Shown here piece after piece: positions 63,998 to 64,000 of a stretch of DNA of 64,000 nt. Source of the DNA: a virus; the IMG/VR virus record IMGVR_UViG_3300005936_000001, positions 121,257 through 185,256 of that record. One strand, given 5' to 3'. The notes under the pieces are model-generated. The model did no database searches. It saw nothing but the letters and a program-made list of their open reading frames with translations, and had not been told where the DNA came from. Numbering within the stretch: position 1 is the stretch's first letter; every line of letters begins with the position of its first letter. Made by a program: the position numbers and the translations under genes.

Positions 63998-64000
63998 ATG
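63998..64000 (+). CDS. Start codon of a gene cut by the right edge
   Basis: The window ends in AAAAAGGAGAGGAAGCATG: a strong ribosome site followed by ATG at 63998. The same spacing precedes the neighbouring genes, so another gene of this operon very probably begins here. Confidence 0.6.

Overview
The window is a gene-dense, single-strand-biased stretch of a large tailed bacteriophage genome (Caudoviricetes, jumbo-phage style). Every gene I can support is on the + strand. Evidence for a phage: portal protein, capsid maturation protease, scaffold, HK97-type major capsid protein, homing endonucleases and a phage-encoded multisubunit RNA polymerase. A lipobox protein next to a membrane-anchored coiled-coil protein hints at a Gram-negative host, but the host cannot be named. 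The left edge cuts an adenylosuccinate-synthetase-like gene (PurA/PurZ family); the right edge cuts a gene at its start codon.

Region by region. (1) 1-6.6 kb: nucleotide and NAD metabolism (PurA/PurZ-like, dCMP deaminase, NMN adenylyltransferase-Nudix, nicotinamide phosphoribosyltransferase), with an HNH homing endonuclease between the two NAD genes and two tRNA-like structures near 1.9-2.1 kb. (2) 6.6-7.9 kb: two candidate noncoding RNAs and three small genes, each unit bounded by a terminator and a recurrent promoter motif. (3) 7.97-23.6 kb: a huge array of small paralogous genes (46 copies here, 2 more near 45 kb) sharing the core KGQL-x-x-GD ... KVIELKG-x-x-G ... F-x-EGKGW. They are probably small beta-barrel proteins of unknown function. 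A radical SAM protein, a zinc-finger/methyltransferase-like protein and small membrane proteins interrupt the array. (4) 23.6-60.9 kb: the virion operon. It holds many proteins starting with an MNKxAFYxGYMxKEA leader and rich in glycine-zipper hydrophobic segments, a papain-like protease, the portal, RNAP beta fused to the N-terminal half of beta-prime, RNAP beta-prime C-terminal half, the maturation protease, scaffold, two decoration-like proteins and the major capsid protein. (5) 61-64 kb: a LAGLIDADG homing endonuclease, a third candidate ncRNA and a few accessory genes.

How it fits together. The leader-tagged proteins resemble, by analogy with T4 internal head proteins, cargo sent into the prohead and clipped by the maturation protease. 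Their glycine-zipper segments suggest membrane-active ejection proteins, and the RNAP genes lie among them, so RNAP may be packaged (inference). The RNAP genes carry three inteins, each in a highly conserved part of the enzyme. Accessory modules inside the late operon (28.6-30.1 kb and 44.6-45.7 kb) have their own copy of the promoter motif and a terminator, as morons do. The same promoter motif precedes both loci of the KGQL family, the ncRNAs and the right-end accessory genes.

The best candidate for an undescribed system is the 48-copy KGQL family: conserved frame, variable loop, translationally coupled genes, decaying members and occasional membrane or Cys-repeat fusions. The leader-tagged, glycine-zipper virion cargo set comes second.
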